NCBI RefSeq assembly: GCF_023016005.1
Contig: NZ_JALKAZ010000001.1
Coordinates: 1,798,001 to 1,862,000 of the forward strand
Source of the DNA: Erythrobacter sp. F6033
GTDB lineage: Bacteria; Pseudomonadota; Alphaproteobacteria; Sphingomonadales; Sphingomonadaceae
Direction: 5' to 3'
Length of the DNA stretch: 64,000 nt
The translations under genes and the position numbers were made by a program. Under the pieces are notes generated by a model. That model was not told the DNA's origin and did no database searches. It saw only the letters and a program-made list of their open reading frames with translations. The first letter of the stretch is position 1. Each line of letters opens with the position of its first letter. Of this stretch, positions 63,116 through 64,000 are shown one piece after another.

Positions 63116-64000
63116 TCGAGCAATGGGTTTTTCTTGTCCGCGTGCTGGCCGTCGGCGGCGGCCTCACACTGATTGCGATGGTTGTCGCCAGCGAAGTGCG
63201 GTTATCAATCCGAGTGCCGCTTGTCGGAATGCTCGTTGGCGTGATCGGCTACCTGCTCAATTCGACGCCGCTTATGACGCCGGAAACCCTGATTGATCCA
63301 TTGGTAGATTTCGTGGCGCTATCGACCCCGTTCTGGATTTGGCTGTTTGGCCGCCGGTTGTTTGAGCGTGAACCGGAACGCAGGATCATGCTGGGCGCCG
63401 CCGCGGCAATGTTCCTTGGCTGGTTTCTGGCAAATTTCGTGACGGTACTGAGCTCTGTAGGTTTCGTTTTTCTGCACCTCGTAGCGCTTGCCCTGATCGT
63501 TGATCTTGTCCGGATCGGCGTCTTCGAACGCGAAGATGATCTGGTCGAAGAACGCCGGATCGTACGTCTATGGCTCCCATTACTGGTCGCTGCTCAAGCA
63601 GGGCAGATATTGCTCACCGAACTGGCTGAAATGGTCACAGACTTCGACAGCACCTATCCTCCTGCTTCGCTTCTGAACTCCGTCATCATCCTCGTTATGA
63701 TGTTTTTCTCGGCAATGGCTTTGTTTCGAACACAGCCGGAATTGCTGCCGGCAGAGGAAGAGCAGGGTTCTCCGCCCGAAGAATTGCCTCAGCCACTTGA
63801 CCTGACGCCATCGGAGCACGTGCTGCACGACAAGTTGAAGGCCGCAATGGCAGACGGGACATACCGGGAGACCGGCCTGTCCATCGCCGCCCTCGCCGAT
63901 CATCTCGACACGCCTGAGCACCGTTTGCGCGCTTTGATCAACAGGCGACTGGGCTATCGCAATTTCTCCGCTTTCCTGAACCGTCATCGCATCGCCGAGG
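63112..64000 (+). CDS. membrane AraC-type regulator, 3' truncated by window
   Basis: 296 codons are visible and the frame runs off the end. About six to seven membrane helices (1-210) precede a C-terminal AraC helix-turn-helix start: LSIAALADHLDTPEHRLRALINRRLGY. So DNA binding by a membrane-bound regulator is indicated. It is coupled to the DinG-like gene by ATGA. The second helix-turn-helix lies beyond the window. Confidence 0.85.
   Translation, partial: MIEQWVFLVRVLAVGGGLTLIAMVVASEVRLSIRVPLVGMLVGVIGYLLNSTPLMTPETLIDPLVDFVALSTPFWIWLFGRRLFEREPERRIMLGAAAAMFLGWFLANFVTVLSSVGFVFLHLVALALIVDLVRIGVFEREDDLVEERRIVRLWLPLLVAAQAGQILLTELAEMVTDFDSTYPPASLLNSVIILVMMFFSAMALFRTQPELLPAEEEQGSPPEELPQPLDLTPSEHVLHDKLKAAMADGTYRETGLSIAALADHLDTPEHRLRALINRRLGYRNFSAFLNRHRIAE

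Overview
The window reads as a stretch of chromosome from an alphaproteobacterium of the order Sphingomonadales, most likely near Erythrobacteraceae. This is inferred from gene content: class I lysyl-tRNA synthetase, an NDUFS4-like complex I accessory subunit, DUF6456, a gene-transfer-agent type holin, TonB-dependent receptors, and an Aur1-like PAP2 enzyme of the kind expected in sphingolipid makers. Coding density is very high and neighbouring genes often overlap as ATGA. I see no insertion sequence, integrase, CRISPR array or prophage. Species-level placement cannot be made from this alone.

Layout. 1-7 kb: end of a PAP2/Aur1-like gene, a KAS III-like synthase, tRNA-Tyr, rlmB, an unknown lipoprotein, HU and Lon. 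7-18.5 kb: dnaX-ebfC-2OG oxygenase, the 4.5S SRP RNA, the ispB-hrpB-complex I subunit operon, chorismate mutase, and a PhoP/PhoQ-like pair with a PepSY-like protein and a SIMPL protein. 18.5-26 kb: exported amidohydrolase, Uup ATPase coupled to a uracil-DNA-glycosylase-like protein, an NTF2-like protein, a divergent DUF6456/XRE pair and a glycosyltransferase. 25-28.5 kb: yajC-secD-secF. 28.7-36.6 kb: tRNA-Pro(GGG), a TonB-dependent receptor, a CitE-like lyase, a GTA-type holin, a BLUF photoreceptor, aroQ, accB-accC and an unknown membrane protein. 36.6-45.9 kb: GFA protein, Lrp regulator, a histidine-kinase-like protein with a degraded ATPase domain, a WalW-like deacetylase, two tRNAs, a split YeeE transporter, a coupled glycosyltransferase/flippase-like pair and an M28 peptidase. 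46-64 kb: two membrane diguanylate cyclases, EttA, a second M28 peptidase, an arginine-rich RcnB-like protein, a second 2OG oxygenase, class I LysRS, a Cys/His-rich protein with an outer-membrane barrel, a TM2 protein, a DinG-like helicase and a truncated membrane AraC regulator.

How the parts work together. Most genes are housekeeping: translation (rlmB, EttA, Uup, LysRS, tRNAs, SRP RNA), protein export (yajC-secD-secF, SRP), proteolysis (Lon), replication (dnaX), fatty-acid supply (accB, accC), aromatic precursors (chorismate mutase, aroQ) and quinone side chains (ispB). Accessory themes are envelope signalling (PhoPQ-like, GGDEF proteins), envelope polysaccharide (glycosyltransferases, deacetylase), light sensing (BLUF) and sulfur uptake (YeeE).

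The least explained items are a two-copy composite intergenic repeat (about 23.0 kb and 56.0 kb), an extremely arginine-rich exported protein at 52.3 kb, an orphan GTA-type holin at 32.1 kb, a kinase-like protein with an intact phospho-acceptor helix but a degraded ATP domain at 37.8 kb, and a glycosylase-like protein with family-4-like cysteine spacing but altered active-site motifs at 22.0 kb. I did not find a multi-gene system that I would confidently call undescribed.
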